From NCBI GenBank assembly GCA_020847045.1, contig JADLCT010000039.1:1-64000 (forward strand): DNA of 64,000 bases, written 5' to 3'. The DNA is from Bryobacterales bacterium (GTDB lineage Bacteria; Acidobacteriota; Terriglobia; Bryobacterales; Bryobacteraceae). Under the pieces are notes generated by a model that had not been told where the DNA came from, searched no databases, and worked only from the letters and a program-made list of their open reading frames with translations. The first letter of the stretch is position 1. Each line of letters starts with the position of its first letter. Shown in pieces: positions 35,903 through 45,994 of the stretch. Made by a program: the position numbers and the translations under genes.

Positions 35903-38900
35903 ATGAACATTTTTATTCGTCTGGCCTTCGCTGTGCTCGCCTCCCTCGCCGCCGCGGTGGCTCAAACCGGAACCGGCGTCATCCGCGGCACCGTGTATGA
36001 CGCCTCCAAATCCGCCATCACGGCCGCGAAAATCGTCGTGGTGAATCAGGACACGAATGCCACGCAAACCGCTCAGGCATCACCGGAAGGGACCTTCTTG
36101 TTCCCCGGCTTGCCTCCCGCCCCATATCAGGTCGAGGTGGAAGCCACGGGATTCAAGCGCTGGGTGGGCCGCCTGACGCTGGTAACCGGACAAACCGCCG
36201 TCGTGGACCCTTCGCTGGAGGTCGGCTCCGTCGATGTCGTCGTGGAAGTTTCGGAAGCGGCGCCGGTCATCAACGCCGAGGCCATGGGCGTGGCGGGCGT
36301 AAAGGACGCGCTGCGCATCCACCAGTTGCCTCTCAATCAACGTTCCGTCAGCACGCTGTTCAACCTCACACCTGGAGTGGAAGGCGGCGCCAACCCGCGC
36401 GTGAATGGCCTCAAAGTGGGCGCCACGGAAATGCTGTTCGATGGCATCTCGCTGGTCGACCGTTTCGGCGGCGGCATCTCACGCGTACAGCCGGGTCTTG
36501 ACACAATCCAGGAGTTTAGAATCGAAACCATCGGCTCCTCGGCGCGGTACTCTCGCCCCTCCACTGTGACGCTTTCCAGCAAGAGTGGAACCAACGAACT
36601 GCATGGAACCTTCTTTGAAACCTTCCGGAATAACTCAGGCGGCTTGCGCGCCCGCCAGCGCCAGGATGGCGCAACCGCGGCCAAGCTGATTCGCAACGAG
36701 TTCGGCGGGTCTGCGGGTGGGCCTGTTCTGATTCCGAAACTCTACAACGGCAGGAATAAGACCTTCTGGTTCGCCGCTTACGAAGCCCTCCGCCAGCGCG
36801 AGGCGCAGTTTTATGAGGACTACGTTCCTACGGCCGACCTGTGGGCGGGCGACTTCAGCCAGGTGATTGACTCGTCCAATACACGCACCACCATTTATGA
36901 CCCGGCTACGACCGCCGCCGATGGACGCCGCACTCCGTTTGCCGGCAATATCATCCCCCGCGCCCGGTTCCAACCCATCTTCGCCACGATGAAGGACATC
37001 ACGCATGCTCCCACGAATGCCACAAATCCTTTCCAGGATTCCAACATGCGCGCCTTCTATCCGATCCGGCTCAACAATGGAAACCTGACCCTAAAGGGTG
37101 ACCATCAGTTCTCCGCCAAGGACACCATCTCCGGCCGGTTCACTCGCAGCGTCAGTTCCAGGACCGTGCAAGGCGGCGTGTTCGGCGCGCCGCGTGAGGA
37201 TGTGATCGACGGCTTCGGCACGGGACGCAGCGACGCCCGCGTCTATTCGACCTCGCTCCGGCATAACCACATCTTCAGCCCCAATTTTTTCAGCGAACTT
37301 CTTGTGGCCAACCATCGCTCGCCCAAAAGCTCGGGAACTCTCGCGGATTTCACCAACTGGCCGGACAAACTGGGACTGCCCAATCCATTCGGCGCGCGCG
37401 GCTGGCCCAGCCTGGGCGCCGGCAATGATCCGTTCTACTGGGACGCCGATAACCGGAAGGACGAAGCGCTGACGGCCTGGGTGGTCGAAGACAACTTCAC
37501 GCTGGTGAAGGGCCATCACAATATGCAGTTCGGCGGGAAGATCCGGCGCGAGTATAATAACGTGCGCGAACTGCAGCAGGCGCAAGGGTCGCATGATTTT
37601 GGCGGCGAATGGACGGCGCTGTATGATCCCGCCGACGATGCCGCCTCCTCCTACACGGGTGTGGGCCTGGCTTCGCTGGCACTCGGGTTGCCGACCTATC
37701 TCTCGAACCAATACAACCGCGGCTATTTCTACTTCCAACAGTCGGAGGCCGGGCTCTACTTCCACGACAACTGGCGAGTGAGCCGCCGCCTGACGGTGGA
37801 TCTCGGCATGCGCTGGGACAAGTGGACTCCTTATAAAGAGAAGTACGACCGGCTGGTGAATGTGGACCTGCGGAACTTCACCGGAAAATTCCAGGTGGTG
37901 ACGCCGGGCTCCACGCAAATGGGGGACATTCCAGGCATTCCACCCGCGGTGCTGACATCCTGGGCGAAGCGTGGTCTAACGTGGAAGACGGCGAATGAGG
38001 CTGGACTGCCATCCGGCCTCATTCCCGCCGACAATAACAACTTCGGACCCCGCATCGGCTTCGCCTTTCGCGTGAACGAGAAAACCGTCGTGCGCGGCGG
38101 GTATGGCGAATACTTTTGGACGATGCCGCTTTCACAAGTTCTCCAGACTTCGCGCGTCAACCCTCCGCTCAATCTGCGCTTCACCAATCAAATTGGAACG
38201 CTGGACGGCACCAGCAGCTACGCCGTGCGCAACGCGCCGAAGCCGGAGTTCCTTGTGGGCAAGGCGCAGGTAAGTACGGAAGGCGTCGTCACGCTGCCGG
38301 TCAACGCCCAACAAATGATGCCCTGGGACTTTCGTGATTGGCGCGACAACCGCGCCCAGTCCTGGCACTTCACCATCGAACGTGAAATTTTCAAGAATAC
38401 GGCTCTGCGTCTGAATTACATCGGCGACCATGGCTCAGGCCTGGAGCAGCGCTTCAACATCAACGCACGGGAAGCCGAGTCCAACTATGTCGCGCGCACC
38501 GGACAGGCGCCCCCCGGCAACCGAGACCTTTTGCGCGCCAATGCCGATTGGAACTTCCTTGCCGCCAACCACACAGGCTACTCCAACAGCCATTCGCTGC
38601 AGGCGGAAATCGAGAAACGCTATTCGAACGGGCTCGCGTTTCAATGGTTCTACGTATTCACACGCTCGTTGACAACAACCGACGCGGGCGGCTTCACCTC
38701 CGGCAACGGGAACATCAACTCGACCGACGGCGTGTTCGCCGTGCCTGAAAACTCGCAGTTGCTCGGCGCACCCAATCTCTCTTACAACGACCGGTTGCGG
38801 CTCGGCTACCAGAATTCGAGCAACATTCCGGCGCACCGCGTCCGTTACAACTTCATCTACGATCTCCCATTCGGCAAGGGTAAGCGGTTTGGCGGCTCGG

Positions 38901-39487
38901 TAGGCCGCGGGCTCGACGCCATTATCGGCGGCTGGCAGGTTGCGGCGATCGGGGAATGGCGTGGTGGAAACTGGCTAAGCGTCAACTCCGCGCGCTACCT
39001 GTTCGGCGACCCCACGCTCTCCGGTGACGAGCGCCTGCAGATGACCTTCGCGGGCCGCAAACAGAGACTCTGGTTCCGAGGCGACTTCGATCCCACGCTG
39101 GCGTCCAATGTTGATCAGACGGCGTTGCAGAGTCTCGTTCCCGTATCCCGCTCCCAGCGCATCGTCCGTCCGGTGGGTACGGCGTTCGATAACCGCATCG
39201 CGCAAACGCTCGCCAACGGCACGACCAGGCAGACGCCCATCACCGACACAGTGGTCTGGAACGCCCGTGCGTTCTTCCGCGGTCCCGGCGATTGGAACAT
39301 CGACGCGTCCCTTTTCAAAAATTTCCGCCTCACAGAGCACGCAACGCTCCGGTTCACCGCCGATTTCTTCAACGCGCCGAACCATCCCACGGACCTGGAC
39401 CCGAATAGCACCACCGGCCTGCAGGACCTTAGTTCGCAGAGAAATCAACCTCGTATTATTCAGTTTTCTTTGCGGCTCAGCTTCTGA
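35903..39487 (+). CDS. Oar-like TonB-dependent outer-membrane receptor of the GH20 operon
   Basis: 1194 aa. ATG 35903 is chosen because a Sec signal follows (NIFIRLAFAVLASLAAAVAQ) and the promoter hexamers lie inside the longer alternative. Carboxypeptidase-regulatory-like domain (GVIRGTVYDASKSAITAAKI, GTFLFPGLPPAPYQVEVEATGF), plug segment (LPLNQRSVSTLFNLTPGVEG, QEFRIETIGSSARYSRPSTV), then the barrel with FWFAAYEALRQRE and RGGYGEYFWTMP, ending ...LRLSF. Its TGA overlaps the ATG of the GH20 gene, so uptake and hydrolysis are produced together. Probably under the ROK regulator. Ligand inferred as a hexosamine-containing glycan. Confidence 0.92.
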   Translation: MNIFIRLAFAVLASLAAAVAQTGTGVIRGTVYDASKSAITAAKIVVVNQDTNATQTAQASPEGTFLFPGLPPAPYQVEVEATGFKRWVGRLTLVTGQTAVVDPSLEVGSVDVVVEVSEAAPVINAEAMGVAGVKDALRIHQLPLNQRSVSTLFNLTPGVEGGANPRVNGLKVGATEMLFDGISLVDRFGGGISRVQPGLDTIQEFRIETIGSSARYSRPSTVTLSSKSGTNELHGTFFETFRNNSGGLRARQRQDGATAAKLIRNEFGGSAGGPVLIPKLYNGRNKTFWFAAYEALRQREAQFYEDYVPTADLWAGDFSQVIDSSNTRTTIYDPATTAADGRRTPFAGNIIPRARFQPIFATMKDITHAPTNATNPFQDSNMRAFYPIRLNNGNLTLKGDHQFSAKDTISGRFTRSVSSRTVQGGVFGAPREDVIDGFGTGRSDARVYSTSLRHNHIFSPNFFSELLVANHRSPKSSGTLADFTNWPDKLGLPNPFGARGWPSLGAGNDPFYWDADNRKDEALTAWVVEDNFTLVKGHHNMQFGGKIRREYNNVRELQQAQGSHDFGGEWTALYDPADDAASSYTGVGLASLALGLPTYLSNQYNRGYFYFQQSEAGLYFHDNWRVSRRLTVDLGMRWDKWTPYKEKYDRLVNVDLRNFTGKFQVVTPGSTQMGDIPGIPPAVLTSWAKRGLTWKTANEAGLPSGLIPADNNNFGPRIGFAFRVNEKTVVRGGYGEYFWTMPLSQVLQTSRVNPPLNLRFTNQIGTLDGTSSYAVRNAPKPEFLVGKAQVSTEGVVTLPVNAQQMMPWDFRDWRDNRAQSWHFTIEREIFKNTALRLNYIGDHGSGLEQRFNINAREAESNYVARTGQAPPGNRDLLRANADWNFLAANHTGYSNSHSLQAEIEKRYSNGLAFQWFYVFTRSLTTTDAGGFTSGNGNINSTDGVFAVPENSQLLGAPNLSYNDRLRLGYQNSSNIPAHRVRYNFIYDLPFGKGKRFGGSVGRGLDAIIGGWQVAAIGEWRGGNWLSVNSARYLFGDPTLSGDERLQMTFAGRKQRLWFRGDFDPTLASNVDQTALQSLVPVSRSQRIVRPVGTAFDNRIAQTLANGTTRQTPITDTVVWNARAFFRGPGDWNIDASLFKNFRLTEHATLRFTADFFNAPNHPTDLDPNSTTGLQDLSSQRNQPRIIQFSLRLSF

Positions 39488-41748
39488 TGCACCGTCTTCT
39501 GCTTCTCGTCTTCACTGCGGGAGCGCTGGCAGGCCAGCCTCCGGCGACGGACCTATGGGCGCGCGGCTATGCCGTGATCCCCACGCCGCAGCGGGTCACG
39601 CTGGGCGCGGGCGAGATACCCTTTGACTCCACGTGGACACTGGTTGCCGATGGCCTGCAACCGGACCACATCGCCATTCGTTCCTTACAATCGGGCTTAC
39701 GACAGTTTCACCGGCTGATGCTCCACGGTGGCGCCGGCGGGAAGGTTCTTCGTCTGGCGGTGCGGAAAGGAACCGTCAACACCGGTGCTGACGCGGACAT
39801 CCACCCGCAAGGTTACCGGCTTACCGTCAACGAAGGCGGGATCACCATCACGGGGAACGGCGATGCAGGTTTGCTCTATGGTGTGCAAACCTTCCTCCAA
39901 CTGCTCAAACCAGAGAATGGGAGTCTCCACGCGCCGCTTGTCTCCATTGAGGATTGGCCCCGCCTGCAGCTTCGGTTTCTCCATTGGGACACCAAGCATC
40001 ATCAGGACAGAATCGAGACGTTGAAGCGCTATCTCGATTGGGCTGTCCGGTTCAAGGTCAACATGATCGGCTTCGAGTTGGAGGACAAGTTCGCCTATCC
40101 CTCGACCCCCGGAGCCGGAGCGCCGGGGGCGTTCACCACTGCCGAACTGCGGGAACTCGTTCGCTATGGACTGGAACGCTTCATTCAAATCGTGCCCGTG
40201 ATTCAATCACCCGCTCACATGTCCTATGTGTTGAAGCACCCCCAATACGCGCATCTGCGAGCGGATGGCAACAACTATCAGATCGACCTCTGCAATGAGG
40301 AAAGCTATGAGTTGATTTTCCGGATGTACGATGACGTGATCGAAGCAACGCCCGGAGTTAGCTACTTCTTTGTCTCCACTGACGAGGTCTACTACGCCGG
40401 CATCGGACCCCGTTGCGGCCGTCCTTACAACGAAAAGAACCGCAGCCTCGCCTGGGCGGAATTCGCCATCAGAGCACAGGCGCATCTCGCGGCGAAGGGA
40501 CGCCGGATGCTGGCCTGGCTGGAGTATCCACTCCTCGACGAGCATCTCGAACTGATTCCCTCCAGCGTCATCGACGGCGTCATTGGAGAGTCATCCTTTA
40601 TCCCGATTGAAAACCGCAAAGGGATGCGGCAGCTCGCCTACGTCTCCTTGCAAGGCGCGGAGTTTCTGTTTCCGGACCACCTTCCACTCACCAGTGATCT
40701 CGCCGACACGGCATCTCCCGGCGTCAATGACGTTTTTGAGTTTGAGCGAGGGCAATCGGAAGGGCGCCTTCACGCCACCTATCGTCAACTGTCACAGGGA
40801 AAATTCTGGAAGGCCAACCCCATCGGTGTTTTCGGCGCCGCCTGGGGTGACTCGGGCCTGCACAACGAAACCTTCTGGCTCGGCTGGGCCGCTGCCGCGC
40901 GTTACGGCTGGCATCCGGGCACGCCCACTCCGGAGCAGCATTTGGCTGAGTTCATCCGCGTCTTCTACGGAACGGATACTGTGAACCTCGCCGGAGCCTA
41001 TCGCCTGATGCAGCGCCAGGCGCGCGCCTGGCAGAGGGCGTGGGACCGGATCGTTTCCAGGACACGCGGCCCAGGCTATGGAAACTCGGATGGCAAAGGC
41101 ATTGGAACCACGCGGTACGATCAAACCCTGACGCCACCGGCGCTGCCGCAATTGCCGAACCTCGACTTCCGGCCCGGATTCATCGGGCAGTATCGCCGTT
41201 TGCTGGAGTCCCTTCCGGCGCGGTCCATGGAGAACGATCGACTCATCCACACGCTCCAGGAGAATCTCGGCCATGCTTCGCGGAATCACTACAATCTGGA
41301 AGTCATGCTTGGGTTGGCCTCGTTCACCGGGCATCACTGGCGCCTCCTCACGGCGCTTGCCGGTGCGGAACGCTCCTTCGAACGCGCCCGCGATGCCATG
41401 CTCCGGAACAACCCCAGGGAGGCGATGAACCAACTGGTGACGGCGTACAATAACGCGGGCGAAGCGGAACGGGAGGGCGAATCGTCCTACAGGAGCCTCG
41501 TGACGATCTTCGAGAAGAGCCAGTTTCCCAAGGGGCAGACAGTGAGCGGCCGGGAATTCTTTCAAGCTCTCGACGATGTGAAAGACCATTGGGCGGGCCG
41601 CACGGCGGACCTCGGCTATATGTTTGCGCCTGAGCGCAGCATCGGCCTTGCGAAGTGGCGCCAGGACCTGCGCGCCGTGATCGAGGAGTTCGGAAAGCTC
41701 CATCAGATCCCCATCCAGGGACTCGCGGAGCGCCGCCTTGAAGAGTGA
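39487..41748 (+). CDS. secreted GH20-family beta-N-acetylhexosaminidase-like enzyme
   Basis: 753 aa. Sec signal HRLLLLVFTAGALAG; GH20b-type N-terminal beta domain (about 25-155: VIPTPQRVTLGAGEIPF, GDAGLLYGVQTFLQLL), then a TIM barrel beginning LQLRFLHWDT. The catalytic Asp-Glu pair of GH20 is present in FFVSTDEVYYAG, in a variant context (usual HxGGDE). About 250 C-terminal residues are helical. Start overlaps the receptor stop (TGATG); its end overlaps the permease start by 11 nt. Expected to release N-acetylhexosamine or a related sugar by substrate-assisted catalysis, though the divergent active site leaves room for another aminosugar or hexose. Confidence 0.8.
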   Translation: MHRLLLLVFTAGALAGQPPATDLWARGYAVIPTPQRVTLGAGEIPFDSTWTLVADGLQPDHIAIRSLQSGLRQFHRLMLHGGAGGKVLRLAVRKGTVNTGADADIHPQGYRLTVNEGGITITGNGDAGLLYGVQTFLQLLKPENGSLHAPLVSIEDWPRLQLRFLHWDTKHHQDRIETLKRYLDWAVRFKVNMIGFELEDKFAYPSTPGAGAPGAFTTAELRELVRYGLERFIQIVPVIQSPAHMSYVLKHPQYAHLRADGNNYQIDLCNEESYELIFRMYDDVIEATPGVSYFFVSTDEVYYAGIGPRCGRPYNEKNRSLAWAEFAIRAQAHLAAKGRRMLAWLEYPLLDEHLELIPSSVIDGVIGESSFIPIENRKGMRQLAYVSLQGAEFLFPDHLPLTSDLADTASPGVNDVFEFERGQSEGRLHATYRQLSQGKFWKANPIGVFGAAWGDSGLHNETFWLGWAAAARYGWHPGTPTPEQHLAEFIRVFYGTDTVNLAGAYRLMQRQARAWQRAWDRIVSRTRGPGYGNSDGKGIGTTRYDQTLTPPALPQLPNLDFRPGFIGQYRRLLESLPARSMENDRLIHTLQENLGHASRNHYNLEVMLGLASFTGHHWRLLTALAGAERSFERARDAMLRNNPREAMNQLVTAYNNAGEAEREGESSYRSLVTIFEKSQFPKGQTVSGREFFQALDDVKDHWAGRTADLGYMFAPERSIGLAKWRQDLRAVIEEFGKLHQIPIQGLAERRLEE

Positions 41749-43075
41749 TCCGTCACAAAGCCTGCAGCGTGTGCTTTCGCGCCGTGACCTGATCATTTAC
41801 GGCCTGGTGATCCTCACGCCCACGGCGCCATATCCCGTTATCGGCGTCGTCCAGCAAGCCTCAGGCGGCCACGCCACGCTTAGTTATCTGGTGGCGATGG
41901 TTGCCATGCTGTTCACCGCCGCCAGCTACGCGCGGATGTCGCTGGAGTTTCCGGCAGCGGGCTCCACCTACACATACGTCCAACGTGGTCTGAATGAGCA
42001 TGTGGGGTTCCTGGCCGGATGGGCCATGCTTCTGGACTATCTGCTCATTCCACTGCTCAGCGTCGTGTATGCCTCGCTCACAGCGGCGCGGCTTCTTCCA
42101 GACGTGCCTTACATGGCGTGGGCCATGCTGTTCACGCTGGCCATCACGCTGGCGAACGCGCGCGGCATCCGCACGACCGTCCGCGCCAACACCATCTTGA
42201 TGGTGATCATGTCCGTATCGGCCATCCTGTTCGCAGCCCTCGCCGTGATCGCGGCAACAGCGCAAGGCGGCCTGGCTTCGTTGTGGTCCCCCCCGGCGAT
42301 TTACAACCCTGAAACATTTTCCTTGCGCGCCGTCATGCTGGGCGCGGGCATCTCCGCCTTGTCCTACATCGGCTTCGACGCCGTTACAACGCTGGCCGAG
42401 GACAGCAAGAATCCACAACGCGACGTGGGATTTGCCACTGTCGCCGTCTGCGTGGCTCAAACGGCGATCTGCGCCATCACGGTCTACCTGGCCACTCTCG
42501 TGTGGCCGGATTACCGCGCGTTTCCCGCAGCCGAAACCGCAATTCTCGACATAGGCGGACGGATTGGCGGCCCATGGATGATGGGCTGGATCACATTCGT
42601 CCTGCTGGTCGCCGCACTGGCAAGCGCCATGACAGGGCAGGCCGGCGCATCACGGCTTCTGCTGGGCATGGGGCGCGATGGCGCACTCTCGCGCAGGCTT
42701 TTCGGCCAACTGGATGAGGAGTCCGGTACGCCCGTTCGCGCCATCTGGTTCCTGGGTGCGGCTACACTGACCGGGTCCTTGCTGGCGGGATTTCAGTTAA
42801 TCGTTGAGCTTTTGAACTTCGGTGCCTTTGCCGGCTTCATTCTCGTGAACTGCGCAGTGATCAATCATTTCTACCTGAAGGGTGGCGGATCCAGAAATTG
42901 GTGGCGCGACTTGGCCGCGCCCCTTGCCGGCGCCGCCGTCTGCGCCTACCTCTGGTTGAGCCTTTCCAGTTCAGCGAAGGCCGCGGGTGGCGCATGGCTG
43001 GCCGCAGGCGCCATCTACCTGGCCGTGCTGACTCGAGGCTTCCGCTTGGCGCCGAAGCGAATGGAGGTGGGATGA
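41738..43075 (+). CDS. APC-family amino-acid permease
   Basis: 445 aa, about twelve membrane segments (DLIIYGLVILTPTAPYPVIG, GFLAGWAMLLDYLLIPLL, GAGISALSYIGFDAVTTLAED). The VTTLAEDSKNPQRDVG motif is typical of the APC superfamily. TTG start at 41738 with GGAG seven bases upstream, inside the end of the GH20 gene, indicating translational coupling; GTG 41771 is an alternative. Its stop overlaps the next gene's ATG (ATGA). A cationic or polar amino acid, or an amino-acid-like product of the glycan, is the likely substrate. Confidence 0.88.
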   Translation: MKSDPSQSLQRVLSRRDLIIYGLVILTPTAPYPVIGVVQQASGGHATLSYLVAMVAMLFTAASYARMSLEFPAAGSTYTYVQRGLNEHVGFLAGWAMLLDYLLIPLLSVVYASLTAARLLPDVPYMAWAMLFTLAITLANARGIRTTVRANTILMVIMSVSAILFAALAVIAATAQGGLASLWSPPAIYNPETFSLRAVMLGAGISALSYIGFDAVTTLAEDSKNPQRDVGFATVAVCVAQTAICAITVYLATLVWPDYRAFPAAETAILDIGGRIGGPWMMGWITFVLLVAALASAMTGQAGASRLLLGMGRDGALSRRLFGQLDEESGTPVRAIWFLGAATLTGSLLAGFQLIVELLNFGAFAGFILVNCAVINHFYLKGGGSRNWWRDLAAPLAGAAVCAYLWLSLSSSAKAAGGAWLAAGAIYLAVLTRGFRLAPKRMEVG

Positions 43076-44352
43076 CCAACTTGCCGCCCGCGCTGGCGGA
43101 CCGTCTCTCCGAATACGCGCACGCGAACCGTGACCGGCTCGCCTCGATCATCGCCGATCTGGTTCGCATTCCTTCGGAAAACAAGCCGCCACGAGGTAGC
43201 GAGGATGGCTGCCAGCAATATGTAGCCGGATTCCTGCGCAGGCTGGGGTTTGACCCGGTTGTGTTCCGCCCGGACGAAGTGCCCGGCGCGGCTGATCACC
43301 CCTTCTTTTGGCCCGGCCGCGATTACAAGGGACGTCCGAATGTGTGTGCCACGCGCACAGGCTTGGGCGGAGGCGGCCGATCGCTCGTTCTCTCCGGCCA
43401 CATCGACACCGTGCCGGCCGGTACGCAACCGTGGACCAAAGACCCGTTCGGCGGGCAAATCGAAGGTGGCCGTCTCTACGGCCGGGGCGCGGTCGACATG
43501 AAAGGCGGTATCGGCATCGGTCTGTTCGCGCTCGAAGCGATGAACGAACTGAAAATCTCCACACGCGCCAGCCTCCTGTTTGAAACAGTCGTCGATGAGG
43601 AGTTCGGAGGCTGCAACGGCACGCTGGCCGCCCGGCTGTATGGCAACAACGCCGATGCCGCCATCATCCTGGAACCCTCCTTCCTGCGCGTATGTCCAGC
43701 GCAGCGCGGTGGCCGCACCGTTCATCTCACGATGGATTCTCCCGGTGGCGTGTTAACCGAGGGCATGTTTCCTAAAGGCGTCTCAGGAAGTCTGCGCGAC
43801 TTCCTGGCTTCGGTTGAGAAGTTCGCCGAGGAGCGCCGCGCGGCCGCGATTGTGCATCCTTTATATGCTAGTTGCCCCGATCCCGTGCCGGTCTCGATCA
43901 CCAAGATATCGACCGGCCCGTGGGGCATGGGGGAGCCGATGACGGTTCCCGAACAATGCCAGATTGAGATGTACTGGCAGACCATGCCTGGCGAGACGGA
44001 CGCGGAGATCAACGAGGGCTTTGCGTCCTGGTTAAACCGCCTTCCGCACAAGCCGCGTGTCGAGTGGCCCATTCGCCCGCTGCCGGGATCGGCAATGGAC
44101 GCCTCACATCCATTAGTCACGGTTCTTGCCGGCGCGGCCGAGGCGCAACTCGGCTCACGCCCGCGCATCGCCGGCATCGAGGGTCCTTGCGACCTGTGGG
44201 TGTTTCACGAGTTTGGAATCCCCGCCGTACTCTGGGGACCCAAGGGCGGCAACATTCATGCCGCCGACGAGTACCTCGATCTCGATTCCGCCGTGGATGC
44301 CAGCGCCACCTTGCTGCGCTTCATCTGTGAATGGTGCGAAGCGGCCGGCTAG
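43072..44352 (+). CDS. M20-family metallopeptidase/deacylase (ArgE/DapE/CPG2-like)
   Basis: 426 aa, no signal peptide, so cytoplasmic. ATG 43072 with a strong GGAGGTGG. All M20 di-zinc residues are visible: LSGHIDTVPAG (His, Asp), RGAVDMKGG (bridging Asp), VVDEEFGG (catalytic Glu and ligand Glu), ILEPS, and the late GNIHAADEYLDLD (His). Members remove N-acyl groups or C-terminal residues from amino acids and peptides. Being translationally coupled to an amino-acid permease and a hexosaminidase, it probably processes an imported N-acylated amino acid or small glycopeptide. Confidence 0.9.
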   Translation: MTNLPPALADRLSEYAHANRDRLASIIADLVRIPSENKPPRGSEDGCQQYVAGFLRRLGFDPVVFRPDEVPGAADHPFFWPGRDYKGRPNVCATRTGLGGGGRSLVLSGHIDTVPAGTQPWTKDPFGGQIEGGRLYGRGAVDMKGGIGIGLFALEAMNELKISTRASLLFETVVDEEFGGCNGTLAARLYGNNADAAIILEPSFLRVCPAQRGGRTVHLTMDSPGGVLTEGMFPKGVSGSLRDFLASVEKFAEERRAAAIVHPLYASCPDPVPVSITKISTGPWGMGEPMTVPEQCQIEMYWQTMPGETDAEINEGFASWLNRLPHKPRVEWPIRPLPGSAMDASHPLVTVLAGAAEAQLGSRPRIAGIEGPCDLWVFHEFGIPAVLWGPKGGNIHAADEYLDLDSAVDASATLLRFICEWCEAAG

Positions 44353-44434
44353 CCGCGGAGCGCAAAGCAACGGCTGCCTCGCGGATGAGAGAATGCCTGC
44401 TGGATCGTGGTTGTCCACGGCCAAAGGAGGAAAC

Positions 44435-45970
44435 TTGAGATCAGCCGGCGCGTTCGCGAAGCTTGTCCTGTTGTGGAGTAGTGCAATACAGTTGGCAGCC
44501 GCGGCTCCATTGGTAACGCCTCCGCCTCGCCATGCGGACTGGACGGGCGGCTCCGTGGACTTCTCCCGTGGCGTCGCTCTCGATGCCGTCACGCCTGAAG
44601 AGCGGCAGGTGGGCGGCGTCATCGTCTCCGAATTCAAGCGCCTGCACCGGGGGCTCACCGCGTCCACCGGCAACGGAGCCTTGACAGTGGTGCTGGCGCT
44701 GGCGTCCACGCAGCGGGGAATGAACGGGCTCAAGGCCGCCGCCGGTGCGGCGCAGTACCGTGCGGTTTCCAGCGAAGAGAAGTACCTGCTGGAGACCGCT
44801 CCCGGCAAGGCCATCATTATTGCGGAGACGCCGCGCGGACTCCTGTACGGCGGAATGACGCTGCTGCAATTGATCGCAAAATCCTCAACGGGCTGGAGCG
44901 TTCCCGGCGCGAAGCTGGTGGACTATCCGCAACTTGGTTTTCGCAGCCTCCATATTTGCATCTTCCCGAACACGGAACTCGAGGGTGTCCGGCAGGCGAT
45001 CCTGCTCGCAGCGCGCTTCAAGTACAACGCGATCATCATCGAGACGTGGGCCTCTCTGAAATCAGCCAAGCATCCTGAAACCGCCTACGAGAACAGCTAC
45101 TCGCCCGGGCAGATCAAGCCGCTGATCCAACTGGGCAAGGCCTTGCATATGGAGATGATTCCCATGCTCAATGCCTGGGGGCACGCCAGTGGCATGAGAA
45201 GCAGTTCCGCCCAGCACGTCGTCCTGGACCGGTTTCCACAGTTCAAACCGCTGTATGAAGAAGACGGCTGGTCGTTCTGCCTCACGAACCCGGACATCTA
45301 CGGCCACCTTTTTGACCGCTTCGGTGAACTGCTGGAACTGTTCGATCATCCACGCTATTTCCATCTTGGATTGGATGAAGCCTGGGGACACCGCGGTTTG
45401 ATGGCGAGTGACCGTTGCCGCGGCTCTAACCCACGGGAGACGCTCGCCGCTCATTTGAAGAAGCTTGTGGGTTATTTCAAGGACCGGAACATTCGAGTGT
45501 TCATGTGGCACGATATGTTCATCCAGCGGGACCACCCCCAACTGGGCCGCCTATCGCCGGCCAACAGCGTGCCTCCCTTTGACAGCCATCTCGTTCTGGA
45601 TCAGCTTCCAAAGGACGTCGTGATGGCCGCCTGGAATTACAGCTCAACCAAGGAGTGGCCAGTCATCGAGTATTTCCATGACCGCGGGTTCCCCGTGGTG
45701 GCGTGCCCGTGGAAGGTGAGGAAGAACGCCGTCGTCATGGTGAACACGGCCAAACGGCTCGGCATCATGGGCCTGATGCAAACTACATGGGACTCGCTCG
45801 ATGTCACGCTTCCCACGGTCGGCGAGTCAGGCGTGCTGGCCTGGACCCCCGCAGGATTCGACATCGATGCCATCCCTTATGACGGAGGCTTCCTCAAGCC
45901 CATCCGCGATCTGCCCATCACGGCATTGCCGAAACTCGAGGCCGTTTCCGCGACTGCCCGCCGGCGGTAA
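44435..45970 (+). CDS. secreted GH20-like glycosidase, second copy
   Basis: 511 aa. A TTG start at 44435 is chosen: AAAGGAGG lies six bases before it and a Sec signal begins there (RSAGAFAKLVLLWSSAIQLA); no suitable ATG exists. GH20b-like N-terminal domain (VDFSRGVALDAVTPEERQVG, AETPRGLLYGGMTLLQLIA) then a barrel from LGFRSLHICIFPNTELEGV, with the Asp-Glu pair in YFHLGLDEAWGHRG, closer to the canonical HxGxDE than the first GH20 gene. No C-terminal extension. Follows the M20 gene after 82 bp and is probably the last gene of the operon. Confidence 0.78.
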   Translation: MRSAGAFAKLVLLWSSAIQLAAAAPLVTPPPRHADWTGGSVDFSRGVALDAVTPEERQVGGVIVSEFKRLHRGLTASTGNGALTVVLALASTQRGMNGLKAAAGAAQYRAVSSEEKYLLETAPGKAIIIAETPRGLLYGGMTLLQLIAKSSTGWSVPGAKLVDYPQLGFRSLHICIFPNTELEGVRQAILLAARFKYNAIIIETWASLKSAKHPETAYENSYSPGQIKPLIQLGKALHMEMIPMLNAWGHASGMRSSSAQHVVLDRFPQFKPLYEEDGWSFCLTNPDIYGHLFDRFGELLELFDHPRYFHLGLDEAWGHRGLMASDRCRGSNPRETLAAHLKKLVGYFKDRNIRVFMWHDMFIQRDHPQLGRLSPANSVPPFDSHLVLDQLPKDVVMAAWNYSSTKEWPVIEYFHDRGFPVVACPWKVRKNAVVMVNTAKRLGIMGLMQTTWDSLDVTLPTVGESGVLAWTPAGFDIDAIPYDGGFLKPIRDLPITALPKLEAVSATARRR

Positions 45971-45994
45971 GCGCGCCCGGCGTTCGATCAAGAG

